In this document: positions 1-8,937 of the stretch, piece by piece | Position numbering within the stretch: position 1 is the first letter of the stretch | Layout of the letters: each line of letters opens with the position of its first letter | Source of the DNA: Flavobacterium sp. | GTDB taxonomy: Bacteria; Bacteroidota; Bacteroidia; Flavobacteriales; Flavobacteriaceae | Direction of reading: 5' to 3' | DNA length: 64,000 bases | NCBI GenBank assembly: GCA_030151255.1 | Contig: JASLED010000070.1 | Coordinates: 62,001-126,000, forward strand | Notes under the pieces: model-generated | What the model was told of the DNA's origin: nothing | Databases searched by the model: none | The model's input: the letters and a program-made list of their open reading frames with translations, nothing else | Made by a program: the position numbers and the translations under genes

Positions 1-1488
1 AGCGAAGGAAAAATTCAATTGTACATCAACAGAGATGAACTTTGCCCAGGCGAAGACAAAGAACTGTACAATGAAATCTACAAAAAATTAATTGACTTAG
101 GCGATATTATTGGTATTGAAGGCGAACTTTTTACTACGCAAGTAGGAGAAAAAACAGTTCGTGTAAAAGGTTTAACGCTTTTAAGCAAATCTTTACGTCC
201 GTTGCCATTGCCAAAAACAGACGCAGAAGGAAATACATACGATTCATTTACTGATCCAGAATTGCGTTATAGAATGCGTTATGTTGACTTGGTAGTAAAC
301 CCAATCAACAAAGACATTTTTATCAAACGTACAAAGTTGTTTAGCGCAATGCGTAACTTCTTTAACGATGCTGGATATATGGAAGTAGAAACACCAGTAT
401 TACAAGCTATTCCTGGTGGAGCATCTGCACGTCCGTTCATTACACACCACAATGCATTAGATATTCCATTGTATTTGAGAATTGCAAACGAATTGTACTT
501 AAAACGTTTGATTGTTGGTGGATTTGACGGAGTATATGAGTTTTCTAAAAACTTCCGTAACGAAGGGATGGACAGAACGCATAACCCTGAATTTACAGCA
601 ATGGAAATTTATGTGGCGTACAAAGATTATAACTGGATGATGGACTTCACTGAGCGTTTATTAGAGCACTGTGCTATTGCAGTAAACGGAACTACTGAAG
701 CTACATTTGGCGAACATAATATCAACTTTAAAGCGCCTTACAAACGAATCACAATGGCTGATTCGATTAAGGAATTTACAGGATTTGACATTACTGGAAA
801 AACAGAAGACGAAATTCGTACGGCTGCTTTAGGAATGGGAATTCCTGTAGATGAAACAATGGGGAAAGGAAAGTTAATTGATGAGATTTTTGGAGAAAAA
901 TGTGAAGGAAATTACATTCAACCAACATTCATTACAGATTATCCGAAAGAAATGTCGCCATTGACAAAAGCACACAGAGATAATCCAGAGCTTACAGAGC
1001 GTTTTGAATTAATGGTTTGTGGAAAAGAGATTGCAAATGCTTACTCTGAGTTAAACGATCCAATTGATCAAAGAGAACGTTTTGAAGCGCAAATGGCATT
1101 GGCTGATAGAGGTGATGACGAAGCAATGTTTATTGACCAAGATTTCTTGCGTGCATTAGAATACGGAATGCCGCCAACATCTGGTTTAGGAATTGGAATG
1201 GACCGTTTAATTATGTTCTTAACCAACAATCCATCAATTCAAGAAGTGTTGTTCTTCCCTCAAATGAGACCAGAAAAAACAGCGCCTTCTGTAGAATTAT
1301 CGGATGATGAGAAAATCATTATTCAAATTTTAGAGAACAACGACAACAAAGTAGAGTTAGGTTCGCTAAAAGAACAAGCTGCAATGAGCGGAAAGAAATG
1401 GGACAAAGCAATGAAAGCTTTAGCTGCTCATAACTTAACGAAAGTAGTGACAGAAGAAGAAGTAAAATATGTAGTGTACCAACACTAA
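1..1488 (+). CDS. lysS: Lysyl-tRNA synthetase, class II (5' end outside window)
   Basis: Charges tRNA-Lys with lysine in the cytoplasm. The reading frame is open from base 1, so the gene begins upstream and the first visible Leu (TTG at 19) is not a start. About 495 residues are present; the flavobacterial enzyme is roughly 565, so about 70 N-terminal residues of the OB-fold anticodon-binding domain are missing. Class II motif 2 is seen as [16 protein letters not shown] and motif 3 as [13 protein letters not shown]. After the catalytic core there is a C-terminal extension of about 65 residues (from [10 protein letters not shown]), a form familiar from Bacteroidota. The last codons lie inside a long perfect hairpin. 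Confidence 0.97.
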   Translation, partial: SEGKIQLYINRDELCPGEDKELYNEIYKKLIDLGDIIGIEGELFTTQVGEKTVRVKGLTLLSKSLRPLPLPKTDAEGNTYDSFTDPELRYRMRYVDLVVNPINKDIFIKRTKLFSAMRNFFNDAGYMEVETPVLQAIPGGASARPFITHHNALDIPLYLRIANELYLKRLIVGGFDGVYEFSKNFRNEGMDRTHNPEFTAMEIYVAYKDYNWMMDFTERLLEHCAIAVNGTTEATFGEHNINFKAPYKRITMADSIKEFTGFDITGKTEDEIRTAALGMGIPVDETMGKGKLIDEIFGEKCEGNYIQPTFITDYPKEMSPLTKAHRDNPELTERFELMVCGKEIANAYSELNDPIDQRERFEAQMALADRGDDEAMFIDQDFLRALEYGMPPTSGLGIGMDRLIMFLTNNPSIQEVLFFPQMRPEKTAPSVELSDDEKIIIQILENNDNKVELGSLKEQAAMSGKKWDKAMKALAAHNLTKVVTEEEVKYVVYQH

Positions 1489-1537
1489 GAAATAGAAAAG
1501 AGGAACAAATGTTCCTCTTTTCTATTTCTTAGTGTTG
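1480..1537 (+). terminator. Very long perfect hairpin over the lysS stop codon
   Basis: Two 27-base arms (1480-1506 and 1511-1537) are perfect inverted complements around the 4-base loop AAAT. The inner part (GAGGAAC/GTTCCTC followed by TTTTCTATTTC) is a usual intrinsic terminator core. The pairing continues unbroken outwards through the A/T tracts to include the last two lysS codons and the stop codon. See the finding on this element. Confidence 0.8.
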
Positions 1538-1582
1538 AATTGTCTCTTTAAGTCAATTACATTTTCATCCCTTATTTTATGA

Positions 1583-1590
1583 TATATTTG
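1583..1590 (+). promoter_or_regulatory. Candidate promoter -7 box for the TPR gene
   Basis: TATATTTG matches the Bacteroidota -7 consensus TAnnTTTG and lies 20 bases before the ATG at 1611. No clear TTG is seen at the -33 position. Confidence 0.4.
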
Positions 1591-1610
1591 GATTTTAAAA
1601 TCCATTGAAA

Positions 1611-2525
1611 ATGAAATATATTGTAATAATTTTAGTGTTTTTCTGTTGTAAATCAAATGCACAGACATATAAAGCAAGATCGTTAAGCGAAACATTGGGG
1701 CCAGCAATGTATTTTAGACAGAAACATGATGCCAATGAAAAAATACTCTTTGAACTAAAAACTTATATTCAAAATTTACAATCTCAAGTAACTTCTAATG
1801 AACATAAGCGAATTTTAAATCAAACATACAATTATCTAACATCATTACAAAAAACAGCTCTTGCCCATATAACAACTGAGTTTTACGAAGTGCAGCAAGT
1901 CCTTCAAAAGATTATTATTGAGCATAATACAAATCTTGAAGATAATTATACTGAAAACCATTCAATATTATATTTATATAATAAAGGTCTTGAAGATTAT
2001 GAGAAAAAAAATTATAATTCTGCAATTGACTCCTTTAATAAAGTTCTTGAAATTGATCCAACGAATACTGATATGTATTTTATGCGAGCGTATATAAAAA
2101 GTGAAAAAGGTGATTTAGAAAGTAGCATAGAAGATTATAAAAAAATCATATTATTACATAACAATCATCCTATGACTATAAATACTATAGCAATTGTTTA
2201 CAATAATATTGCTTATTTACTCATTAAGCAAGAAAATTTATCAGAAGCCAAATCGTATATTGAAAAATCATTAGAATTAGATAATAAAGATTATCATAGT
2301 TATGACACAAGAGCTGAATACAATTTATTAATGGGAAATTATTTAGATTGTATTCGTGATTCAAATAATGCCTTAAAATTACAAGAAAATGATAACTCAT
2401 ATTATTTAAGAGCTTTGGCACAAATAAAACTAGGAAACTTACAACAAGCTTGCGAAGATCTTATTAAATCAAAAGAATTAGGAAATAAAAATGCTGAATT
2501 GATGATTAAACTTAATTGTAAATAA
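1611..2525 (+). CDS. Exported TPR-repeat protein
   Basis: A tetratricopeptide-repeat protein of about 304 residues, probably a scaffold in the cell envelope; the partner is unknown. ATG 1611 is chosen over a TTG two codons upstream because it directly starts a signal peptide, MKYIVIILVFFCC followed by SNAQ. Cleavage after SNA or lipidation at one of the two Cys are both possible. The N-terminal third is helical without clear repeats. From about residue 125 there are four to five TPR units (e.g. YNKGLEDYEKKNYNSAIDSF, then YFMRAYIKSEKGDLESSIEDY). It stands alone between the lysS hairpin and the rpoD terminator. Confidence 0.8.
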   Translation: MKYIVIILVFFCCKSNAQTYKARSLSETLGPAMYFRQKHDANEKILFELKTYIQNLQSQVTSNEHKRILNQTYNYLTSLQKTALAHITTEFYEVQQVLQKIIIEHNTNLEDNYTENHSILYLYNKGLEDYEKKNYNSAIDSFNKVLEIDPTNTDMYFMRAYIKSEKGDLESSIEDYKKIILLHNNHPMTINTIAIVYNNIAYLLIKQENLSEAKSYIEKSLELDNKDYHSYDTRAEYNLLMGNYLDCIRDSNNALKLQENDNSYYLRALAQIKLGNLQQACEDLIKSKELGNKNAELMIKLNCK

Positions 2526-2540
2526 TATTATTTTTTAATA

Positions 2541-2575
2541 AAAAAAGCGCCACTTGAACAAGTAGCGCTTTTTTT
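2541..2575 (-). terminator. rpoD terminator (bidirectional)
   Basis: Stem AGCGC-ACTT/AAGT-GCGCT with a T-run on both sides. The single mismatch is a G-U wobble only in the minus-strand RNA, so it fits rpoD best, but it can also stop the TPR transcript. Confidence 0.8.
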
Positions 2576-2576
2576 A

Positions 2577-3440
2577 TTATCCTAAATACGTTTTCAAGAT
2601 TTTACTTCTTGAGGTATGTTTTAATCTACGGATTGCTTTTTCTTTAATCTGACGAACACGTTCTCTTGTTAAATCAAATGTTTCTCCAATTTCTTCTAAT
2701 GTCATTGGATGTTGATCTCCTAAACCAAAGTATAAACGAACCACATCTGCTTCACGCGGTGTAAGCGTTTCTAAAGCTCTTTCGATTTCTGTACGCAATG
2801 ATTCATGGATTAACTCTCTATCAGGGTTTGGAGATTCTCCAGAACGCAATACGTCGTATAAGTTAGAATCTTCACCTTCTACTAAAGGAGCATCCATTGA
2901 TAAATGACGACCAGAGTTTTTCATGCTCTCTTTTACATCATTTACAGTCATGTCTAACTCTACTGCTATTTCTTCTGCTGAAGGCGGGCGCTCATTAGAT
3001 TGCTCTAATAAAGCATACATTTTGTTGATTTTATTGATCGAACCAATTTTATTTAATGGTAAACGCACAATACGCGATTGTTCTGCTAATGCTGATAAAA
3101 TTGATTGTCTAATCCACCAAACTGCATACGAGATAAACTTAAATCCTCTTGTTTCATCAAAACGCTGTGCTGCTTTAATTAAACCTAAGTTACCTTCATT
3201 AATTAAATCGGGAAGTGTTAATCCTTGGTTTTGATATTGTTTCGCTACCGAAACTACAAATCGCAAGTTGGCTTTTGTCAACTTTTCTAAGGCTCTTTGA
3301 TCACCTGCCTTAATACGCTGTGCTAATTCTACCTCTTCATCAGCAGTAATCAAGTCCACTTTACCAATTTCTTGCAAGTACTTATCTAAAGAAGCGGTCT
3401 CACGATTCGTTACCTGCTTGGTAATTTTAAGCTGTCTCAT
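2577..3440 (-). CDS. rpoD: Primary RNA polymerase sigma factor
   Basis: Housekeeping sigma-70 factor directing RNA polymerase to TTTG/TAnnTTTG promoters. At 287 residues it lacks region 1.1 and the non-conserved insert, as is normal in Bacteroidota. In order: region 1.2 ([10 protein letters not shown], about 17-26), region 2 with [17 protein letters not shown], region 3 ([15 protein letters not shown]), and region 4.2 helix-turn-helix [20 protein letters not shown] near the C-terminus. Single gene with its own terminator; about 180 bases of AT-rich DNA separate it from the divergent small membrane protein gene, with no clear promoter recognised there. Confidence 0.97.
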   Translation of the reverse strand: MRQLKITKQVTNRETASLDKYLQEIGKVDLITADEEVELAQRIKAGDQRALEKLTKANLRFVVSVAKQYQNQGLTLPDLINEGNLGLIKAAQRFDETRGFKFISYAVWWIRQSILSALAEQSRIVRLPLNKIGSINKINKMYALLEQSNERPPSAEEIAVELDMTVNDVKESMKNSGRHLSMDAPLVEGEDSNLYDVLRSGESPNPDRELIHESLRTEIERALETLTPREADVVRLYFGLGDQHPMTLEEIGETFDLTRERVRQIKEKAIRRLKHTSRSKILKTYLG

Positions 3441-3621
3441 AATATTGTTGTCCTATTAATTTGTTCGTATCTAATGTGAGTGATATACTCTAACTATAGT
3501 TATACGTAAGATGTTTGCAAAAGGTTACAATATTTATATCTTTTTTATTGTTTGTGTTTTTAAATGAAAAATTTACTGGAAATATTCGTTATCTTAGAAG
3601 TTTATATTACTAACAAAAGCT

Positions 3622-3909
3622 ATGAAACAATCTACACAATTTATCTATTCGTTAAAAACAGGCACTTATATTTCTGCTTTAGCAATAATTTTTATTGTTA
3701 TTTTACGTGAGACATTAGAACATGGTATTTATCAATATCCGATAGTAGGTGCTATTTATGAAATGACTTGGCTACCTATGCTTCTATTATTGTTTTTACT
3801 ATTTATAGTTTACATTGTATTCCTTATAAAGAAAACGATAACCATTAAGCAAGTAATCATACCTATTTTAATAACTCTTTTTACATTTGCATTTGTGTTT
3901 CTACAATAA
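3622..3909 (+). CDS. Small integral membrane protein, unknown
   Basis: A 95-residue protein with three predicted membrane segments (about residues 14-32, 48-70 and 76-94), joined by short polar loops, the second ending in KKTITIK. No recognised domain. It is divergent from rpoD and followed directly by a terminator, so it is probably monocistronic. Function unknown. Confidence 0.6.
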   Translation: MKQSTQFIYSLKTGTYISALAIIFIVILRETLEHGIYQYPIVGAIYEMTWLPMLLLLFLLFIVYIVFLIKKTITIKQVIIPILITLFTFAFVFLQ

Positions 3910-3940
3910 AAAAAGGGCTATTTAGCCCCCTTGTTTTTTA
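3909..3940. terminator. Bidirectional terminator
   Basis: Stem GGGCT/AGCCC with an A-run on the left and a T-run on the right, between convergent genes. It overlaps the last codon of the minus-strand gene ending at 3938. Confidence 0.65.
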
Positions 3941-4879
3941 CATTGTATAATGTCCTTGCTTGACTAATAATTTCTTATACATTTCATTATACGTATTTGT
4001 TGAAATACTATGATTTACGCCATTCATAACCATATAACTTGTCATTACATCAATTTCTGTATGTAGTTTATTTGCTATAAAATCGCTGTGCATAGAAGTT
4101 GTAGAATCATATGGAATAGCCTCCAGTCTTTCAATTACAGTTTCTTCTGCTCCACTTGCCAACTCAATGCCTTTAGCTCTTGCAATTGCAGTTGCTTCTA
4201 TTACAAGATTACGAATTTCGAGTGGATAAGTATTCATTAATTCACCTATTGAGCAATTAAAGTAAGTTGTTCCAGTAGCTGAAGCTGAAACCAAAATATA
4301 CTTTTCCCAAACTTCTTTTGCTATAGTTGACGTACAAATGGCATTAATTCCTGCTTTTTTCAATATTTTTTCAAAACTTAGCATTTGTGGAGAAATTCCT
4401 GTTGCTCCGCCAAAATAAACTTTCTGCCTTCCACTTGGATTATCTATTACTCCTGCTTTTCTTAATCTTGAAACCATATAAGTACATCCTTGCCATACAC
4501 TTTCTACACTAAACTTATTTACTAATTGCTCATAAGCACTAACTCCATTTAAAAGAGGAATAATAACTGTTTTTGATGTTACAATTTTTTTTATTTCTTT
4601 TATAACTTCTTCTAAATCATATGCTTTTGTACATAATAAAACATAATCTACAATACCTAGATCTGCTATATTCTGCACAATTAAATCTGGCCGACCGGTG
4701 ATACAATCTCCTTTTTGACAAACCTCTAATCCATTTTTTTTAATTGCTTCGTAATGACTTCCTCTCGCTACGAAACAAATTTCTACCGTTGTATCGGTTG
4801 AGTAATGCTTTGCTAACAAACCACCATAAAACCCGCCAACACCTCCTAATCCAATAACCCCAATTCTAATATTACTCAT
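3938..4879 (-). CDS. Ketopantoate reductase family protein (ApbA/PanE-like)
   Basis: NAD(P)-dependent reductase of the ketopantoate reductase family (about 313 residues); if it is true PanE it makes pantoate for coenzyme A. The N-terminal Rossmann loop is IGVIGLGGVGGFYGGLLAK and the C-terminal helical domain carries the conserved EKYILVSASATGTTYFNCSI and TSMHSDF segments. Start ATG 4879 (MSNIRIGVIG) is preferred to in-frame ATGs up to 4915, because those add a tail before the nucleotide-binding strand and run into the pnp terminator. The GxGxxG-type loop reads GLGGVGG. The family also contains reductases of unknown substrate, so the exact reaction is not proven. Confidence 0.8.
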   Translation of the reverse strand: MSNIRIGVIGLGGVGGFYGGLLAKHYSTDTTVEICFVARGSHYEAIKKNGLEVCQKGDCITGRPDLIVQNIADLGIVDYVLLCTKAYDLEEVIKEIKKIVTSKTVIIPLLNGVSAYEQLVNKFSVESVWQGCTYMVSRLRKAGVIDNPSGRQKVYFGGATGISPQMLSFEKILKKAGINAICTSTIAKEVWEKYILVSASATGTTYFNCSIGELMNTYPLEIRNLVIEATAIARAKGIELASGAEETVIERLEAIPYDSTTSMHSDFIANKLHTEIDVMTSYMVMNGVNHSISTNTYNEMYKKLLVKQGHYTM

Positions 4880-4911
4880 AAAAAATCGCATTGATTCGCG
4901 ATCTGTAAGGT

Positions 4912-4953
4912 ACAAAAAAAAAAGGAGCTATATCATAATTGATATAACTCCTT
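4912..4953 (-). terminator. pnp terminator
   Basis: Stem GGAG-TTATATCA/TGATATAGCTCC with loop ATTA and a run of U on the minus strand. The odd pair is a G-U wobble only in minus-strand RNA, which assigns it to pnp. Confidence 0.85.
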
Positions 4954-4973
4954 GTAAATCTTTAGAATAGAAC

Positions 4974-7154
4974 TTATTTTTTCTCTTCTGTATTTGTATT
5001 TTTTTGACCTTCTGGTTTAGTACCTTCTGGTTTATTTTCTCTTGGTGGACGTGGCATTAGCGCCTTTTTAGATACTTTTGCTTTCTTAGTTTTAGGATCA
5101 ATTCCCATGTATTTAACTTCGATAATATCGCCTAAATTTAACACATCTGTAACGTTTTCAATGCGTTTCCAATCCAATTCTGATACGTGTAATAGTGTTT
5201 CTTTACCTGGAACAAACTCTACAACAGCTCCAAAATCAAGCATTTTCACTACTTTTACTTTGTAAACTTCTCCTTCTACTGGTGCAAAAGTTGAATTAGT
5301 AATAGATTGAATTGCCTTATCCATTCCTTCTTGATCTGTACCAAGAATTTCAATTACTCCATGATTATCTACTTCATTGATAACAATAGTAGTACCTGTT
5401 TCTGCTTGAAGCGCTTGAATATTTTTTCCTCCAGGTCCAATAATTGCTCCAATGAAATCTTTAGGAATTTCAACTGTAATAATTTTTGGTGCTTTTGGCT
5501 TAACTGTTGCATTTGGTGTAGCAATTGTTTCGGTTAATAAACCTAAGATATGCATACGTCCCTCACAAGCTTGTTTTAAAGCCTGCTCCATGATATCATA
5601 TGCCAATCCTTCAATTTTAATATCCATCTGACAAGCTGTAATACCATCTTTTGTACCAGTAACTTTAAAATCCATATCTCCTAAATGATCTTCATCACCT
5701 AAAATATCAGATAATACTGCCCAACGACCTGTTTTACTATCAGAAATCAATCCCATTGCGATACCAGAAACTGGTTTAGTAATTTGAACACCCGCATCCA
5801 TTAAAGCTAAAGTACCAGCACAAACTGTTGCCATAGAAGACGAACCATTAGATTCTAATACCTCAGATACCAAACGAATAGTATATGGACAATCTGCTGG
5901 AATTACTTTTTTCAATGCACGTTGTGCTAAGTTACCATGACCTACCTCACGACGAGAAACACCTCTTAATGGCTTAGCTTCACCTGTTGAGAATGGAGGG
6001 AAATTATAGTGTAAATAAAAACGTTCTTCTCCTTGCTCGCTTGGTAAATCGATAATATTTGCATCTCTTGAAGTACCTAAAGTAACTGTTGCTAAAGCCT
6101 GAGTTTCTCCACGTGTAAACAAAGCAGAACCATGTGTTGATGGTAAATAATCTACTTCACTCCAAATTGGGCGAATTTCAGTTGTTTGGCGTCCGTCTAA
6201 ACGAATTCCTTTATCTAAAATTAAATTACGTACCGCTTCTTTTTGTGTTTTATTGAAATAAGCATTTATTAAATCTGCTTTTTCTGCTGCTAATTCTTCA
6301 GTAAACAAAGCTAAAACTTCTGCCTTAACTTCATTAAATTTCTCTGATCTTTCATGCTTAGCACTTGCATGAGAAGCAATGTCATATAACTTTTCGTAAG
6401 CCGCAGAATGAATCGTTGCTTCAATAGTAGAATCAGAATCTTCTGGCTCATACTCACGGTATGTTAAATCTAATGCTGCACGCATTTTTTCTTGAGCTTC
6501 TACCTGAGCTTTAATTGCTTCATGTGCAAATTTAATTGCATCAATCATCTCTTGCTCAGAAATCTCATTCATTTCACCTTCAACCATAGCGACAGAGTCT
6601 TTAGATGCTCCAATCATCATATCGATATCAGATTCTTCTAACTGTGCTTTAGTTGGATTGATAATGAATTGACCATTAACTCTTCCTACGCGTACTTCAG
6701 AAATGTAGTTATAGAAAGGAATGTCTGAAACAGCTAATGCTGCAGATGCTGCTAAGCCAGCCAATGCATCTGGCATAACTTCTTCGTCATGAGACATTAA
6801 TTGAATCATGATTTGTGTTTCAGCATGATAATCATCCGGAAAAAGAGGACGTAAACAACGGTCTACTAAACGCATTGTAAGTACTTCCTGATCGCTTGGA
6901 CGAGCCTCACGTTTAAAGAATCCGCCTGGGAATCTTCCTGCTGCTGCAAACTTTTCTCTATAGTCTACAGTTAATGGTAGGAAATCAACTCCTGGGTTAA
7001 TTTTTCTTGCTGCAACAGCAGTCGCAAGCAACATACAATCTCCCATTCTAACAACTACAGATCCATCTGCTTGTTTTGCTAATTTTCCTGTCTCGATTGA
7101 GATGCTACGGCCATCTCCTAAATCGATAATTTCTTTAGTTACCTTTGGAATCAT
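4974..7154 (-). CDS. pnp: Polyribonucleotide nucleotidyltransferase (PNPase)
   Basis: 3'-5' phosphorolytic exoribonuclease that forms a trimer and degrades mRNA. It has 726 residues. Order: first RNase PH domain (about 10-145), the alpha-helical linker domain (to about 235), second RNase PH domain (about 320-545, with [16 protein letters not shown] near the catalytic aspartates), a KH domain with the loop [12 protein letters not shown], and an S1 domain starting near [15 protein letters not shown]. It ends in a basic/acidic low-complexity tail ([19 protein letters not shown]). It follows rpsO as in many bacteria, but a terminator lies between them and the leader contains a UUCG hairpin and a tandem repeat. 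Confidence 0.97.
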   Translation of the reverse strand: MIPKVTKEIIDLGDGRSISIETGKLAKQADGSVVVRMGDCMLLATAVAARKINPGVDFLPLTVDYREKFAAAGRFPGGFFKREARPSDQEVLTMRLVDRCLRPLFPDDYHAETQIMIQLMSHDEEVMPDALAGLAASAALAVSDIPFYNYISEVRVGRVNGQFIINPTKAQLEESDIDMMIGASKDSVAMVEGEMNEISEQEMIDAIKFAHEAIKAQVEAQEKMRAALDLTYREYEPEDSDSTIEATIHSAAYEKLYDIASHASAKHERSEKFNEVKAEVLALFTEELAAEKADLINAYFNKTQKEAVRNLILDKGIRLDGRQTTEIRPIWSEVDYLPSTHGSALFTRGETQALATVTLGTSRDANIIDLPSEQGEERFYLHYNFPPFSTGEAKPLRGVSRREVGHGNLAQRALKKVIPADCPYTIRLVSEVLESNGSSSMATVCAGTLALMDAGVQITKPVSGIAMGLISDSKTGRWAVLSDILGDEDHLGDMDFKVTGTKDGITACQMDIKIEGLAYDIMEQALKQACEGRMHILGLLTETIATPNATVKPKAPKIITVEIPKDFIGAIIGPGGKNIQALQAETGTTIVINEVDNHGVIEILGTDQEGMDKAIQSITNSTFAPVEGEVYKVKVVKMLDFGAVVEFVPGKETLLHVSELDWKRIENVTDVLNLGDIIEVKYMGIDPKTKKAKVSKKALMPRPPRENKPEGTKPEGQKNTNTEEKK

Positions 7155-7176
7155 AATTTTAATACTTTAGGGTTTC

Positions 7177-7196
7177 TGTCTCTCCGAAGAGAGACA
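7177..7196 (-). promoter_or_regulatory. cUUCGg hairpin in the pnp leader
   Basis: On the minus strand an 8-bp perfect stem (TGTCTCTC/GAGAGACA) closes a TTCG loop with C-G, the exceptionally stable cUUCGg tetraloop. It ends 22 bases before the pnp start codon. There is no U-tract, so it is not a terminator. Possible roles are RNase processing or protection of the leader, or autoregulation. Confidence 0.6.
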
Positions 7197-7202
7197 TCAA
7201 TT

Positions 7203-7226
7203 TGTGTGTTGTTGTGTGTGTTGTTG
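7203..7226 (-). repeat. Two tandem copies of a 12-base TG repeat in the pnp leader
   Basis: The unit TGTGTGTTGTTG occurs twice without change. In the pnp mRNA it reads as an unstructured CA-rich tract (CAACAACACACA twice), just upstream of the UUCG hairpin. A further small palindrome, CAGATAA-T-TTATCTG, lies at 7254-7268. Confidence 0.6.
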
Positions 7227-7285
7227 TGTAGTGTATGAAACCCAATGAAAAACCAGATAATTTATCTGTAATACAAGGTAAAAAA

Positions 7286-7310
7286 CAAAAAGAGGCGCGC
7301 GGGCACCTCT
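7286..7310 (-). terminator. rpsO terminator or attenuator
   Basis: Minus-strand stem AGAGGTGC/GCGCCTCT with loop CCGC, followed by TTTTTG and more T. The wobble pair fits the minus strand. It lies between rpsO and pnp, so pnp needs read-through or its own promoter. Confidence 0.8.
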
Positions 7311-7320
7311 TTCCTATTGA

Positions 7321-7590
7321 TTATTTTCTAATATTCAATAATTTAATAATCTCACGATATCTGTTAATTTCAGTTTTCTTTAAATAGTCAAGAAGTCTTC
7401 TTCTTTTTCCTACTAAAAGAACTAATGAACGCTCAGTGTTATAATCTTGACGATTTCTTTTTAAGTGCTCAGTTAAGTGAGAAATTCTGTAAGTGAACAA
7501 AGCGATTTGTCCTTCTGCAGATCCTGTGTTAGCTTCAGCTCCACCATATTGTGTGAAAATTTCAGCTTTTTTTTCTTTTGATAAATACAT
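7321..7590 (-). CDS. rpsO: 30S ribosomal protein S15
   Basis: Primary 16S rRNA-binding protein of the small subunit, 89 residues, the usual length. The signature region TGSAEGQIALFTYRISHLTEHLKRN and the LVGKRRRLLDYLKK segment are complete. It is upstream of pnp in the classic order. Confidence 0.97.
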   Translation of the reverse strand: MYLSKEKKAEIFTQYGGAEANTGSAEGQIALFTYRISHLTEHLKRNRQDYNTERSLVLLVGKRRRLLDYLKKTEINRYREIIKLLNIRK

Positions 7591-7647
7591 GCCAATATTC
7601 TTTTTAATGATTATTATGTACGAATTTTAGTTTTCCTAAATTCAGGG

Positions 7648-7655
7648 CAAAGGTA
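7648..7655 (-). promoter_or_regulatory. Candidate rpsO promoter -7 box
   Basis: Minus-strand TACCTTTG matches TAnnTTTG, about 57 bases before the rpsO start. No clear -33 element. Confidence 0.4.
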
Positions 7656-7724
7656 ATTTTATTTTTTTATTTGCGCTATTTAAAATAGTCTTTTTTTAAT
7701 TTTTTTCTTTTACCTCAACATTAA

Positions 7725-8186
7725 TTAATCATAAACTTTAGCAATTTCTTGATTTAATGCTTCTAAAAATGCTTGATCTTCGGCTGTAAATGCATTTAAT
7801 GTATTTGAATCGATATCTATTTGTCCAATATTTACATCATTTACAAATAATGGAACCACTATTTCAGATTTTACAGTAATGCTACAAGCAATATAATTGT
7901 CTTGCGCCATAACATCTTCTACCAAAAAAGTTTTATTACTTAGTGCTACTTGCCCACAGATTCCTTTTCCAAATGGTATAACTGTATGATCTGTTTCTGG
8001 ACCAACGTACGGACCTAAATGCAATGTTTTGTTTTCATGATCCGCAAAATAAAACCCAACCCAATTATAATATTCTAGCTTCTGTTCTAACAACTGACAA
8101 ATACTAATAAGTTTACTATTTAAAAGATTGTTGCTATTTAAAATTTCTTTTGCTTCTACTAAAAGCACTTCATAAATCGTACTCAT
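7725..8186 (-). CDS. GAF-domain free methionine-(R)-sulfoxide reductase
   Basis: Reduces free methionine-R-sulfoxide in the cytoplasm (fRMsr/YebR family). It has about 153 residues and is essentially one GAF domain. Family hallmarks are YNWVGFYF, LGPYVGPETDHTVIPFGKGICGQVA, and DNYIACSITVKSEIVVPLF, which hold two of the redox cysteines (in GICG and IACS). ATG 8186 is chosen over ATG 8228: a good -7 box lies at 8213-8220, so the longer start would be upstream of transcription. Apparently monocistronic. Confidence 0.85.
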   Translation of the reverse strand: MSTIYEVLLVEAKEILNSNNLLNSKLISICQLLEQKLEYYNWVGFYFADHENKTLHLGPYVGPETDHTVIPFGKGICGQVALSNKTFLVEDVMAQDNYIACSITVKSEIVVPLFVNDVNIGQIDIDSNTLNAFTAEDQAFLEALNQEIAKVYD

Positions 8187-8212
8187 ATGTTTGTTTGTTT
8201 TATTTTCGGTAA

Positions 8213-8246
8213 CAAAGATAATGGACATCTTGTCCTTTATATCAAA
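8213..8246 (-). promoter_or_regulatory. Promoter of the fRMsr gene
   Basis: Minus strand TTTG (8243-8246), 22-base spacer, TATCTTTG (8213-8220). The -7 box is a full match. The spacer is slightly long. Confidence 0.5.
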
Positions 8247-8391
8247 TAAATATTCTATATCATCAACCTTTATTAAAATATAAATACTAAAAAAAGTCCT
8301 TTTTTAGATAAAAAAACTAAAAACACTCTTTTATAAGTATAATAATTCACTTACTAAGTTTTAGTTAACACTTTACTATCAAGCAATTTTA

Positions 8392-8399
8392 TATATTTG
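8392..8399 (+). promoter_or_regulatory. Candidate -7 box of the metal locus
   Basis: TATATTTG ends 4 bases before the ATG at 8404, which would place the transcript start at or next to the start codon (a leaderless message). No TTG at -33. An AT-rich inverted repeat, CTAAAAAA/TTTTTTAG, lies upstream at 8287-8307. Confidence 0.35.
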
Positions 8400-8403
8400 T
8401 AGA

Positions 8404-8859
8404 ATGCAAAACAAAAGACTAATAAGCATCATCTTTTTAATAACCTTCCTATTTTCAAATATAGGATGGTCTATTAGTGTGCATTATTGTCAAGGTGAAG
8501 CATATTATGGAAAACTGAATTATTCTATTCAGCAATTTGAAGATTCTTGTGATAATAAAATTACAACCAAAAATGATGATTGCTGTGTAGATACTTTTGA
8601 AATTAGTGAAGAAGGACAAAAATCTGATCATGAACAATGTTGTAAAGACGATGTTATAAAAGTTAGCACATCAGATCAGACCATTCAAAAAACCTATTCT
8701 CAAATTTTTGAATTTGTTATTCCTGATTATTCTTGGACGGATTTAACAACGCCTGTTGCAGATTATTCGTTACCAATTTTAGAAGCATTACACTATTATA
8801 TAGATTCTAATGCTCCGCCGCTGTACAAACTTTATTGCAGGCTCATTTTCTACGCTTAA
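8404..8859 (+). CDS. HYC_CC_PP family cysteine-rich exported protein
   Basis: A small envelope protein (151 residues) known only as a motif family in flavobacteria. The three name-giving motifs are present: HYC at 27-29, CC at 60-61 and PP at 138-139 in NAPPLYKLYC. Further cysteines are at 49, 79-80 and 145, so there are eight in total, which suggests metal or disulphide chemistry. Residues 5-24 form a signal sequence or N-terminal membrane anchor. It is first in an operon with a TonB-dependent receptor (79 bases on) and an HMA metallochaperone. Biochemical function unknown; I infer metal handling from context. Confidence 0.75.
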   Translation: MQNKRLISIIFLITFLFSNIGWSISVHYCQGEAYYGKLNYSIQQFEDSCDNKITTKNDDCCVDTFEISEEGQKSDHEQCCKDDVIKVSTSDQTIQKTYSQIFEFVIPDYSWTDLTTPVADYSLPILEALHYYIDSNAPPLYKLYCRLIFYA

Positions 8860-8937
8860 AAATTAATACTCTTTAGCGTTGCCACATATTTTTTGCGGCA
8901 ACACAATTTTTATTGTATTAATTTTAATTTTAAATCA

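Noticed and set aside
2923..3234. 103-residue frame opposite rpoD
   Set aside because: Antisense shadow of a strongly conserved sigma factor.
4880..4915. Longer N-terminus for the ketopantoate reductase-like protein
   Set aside because: It would place 12 extra residues before the nucleotide-binding strand and start at the pnp terminator.
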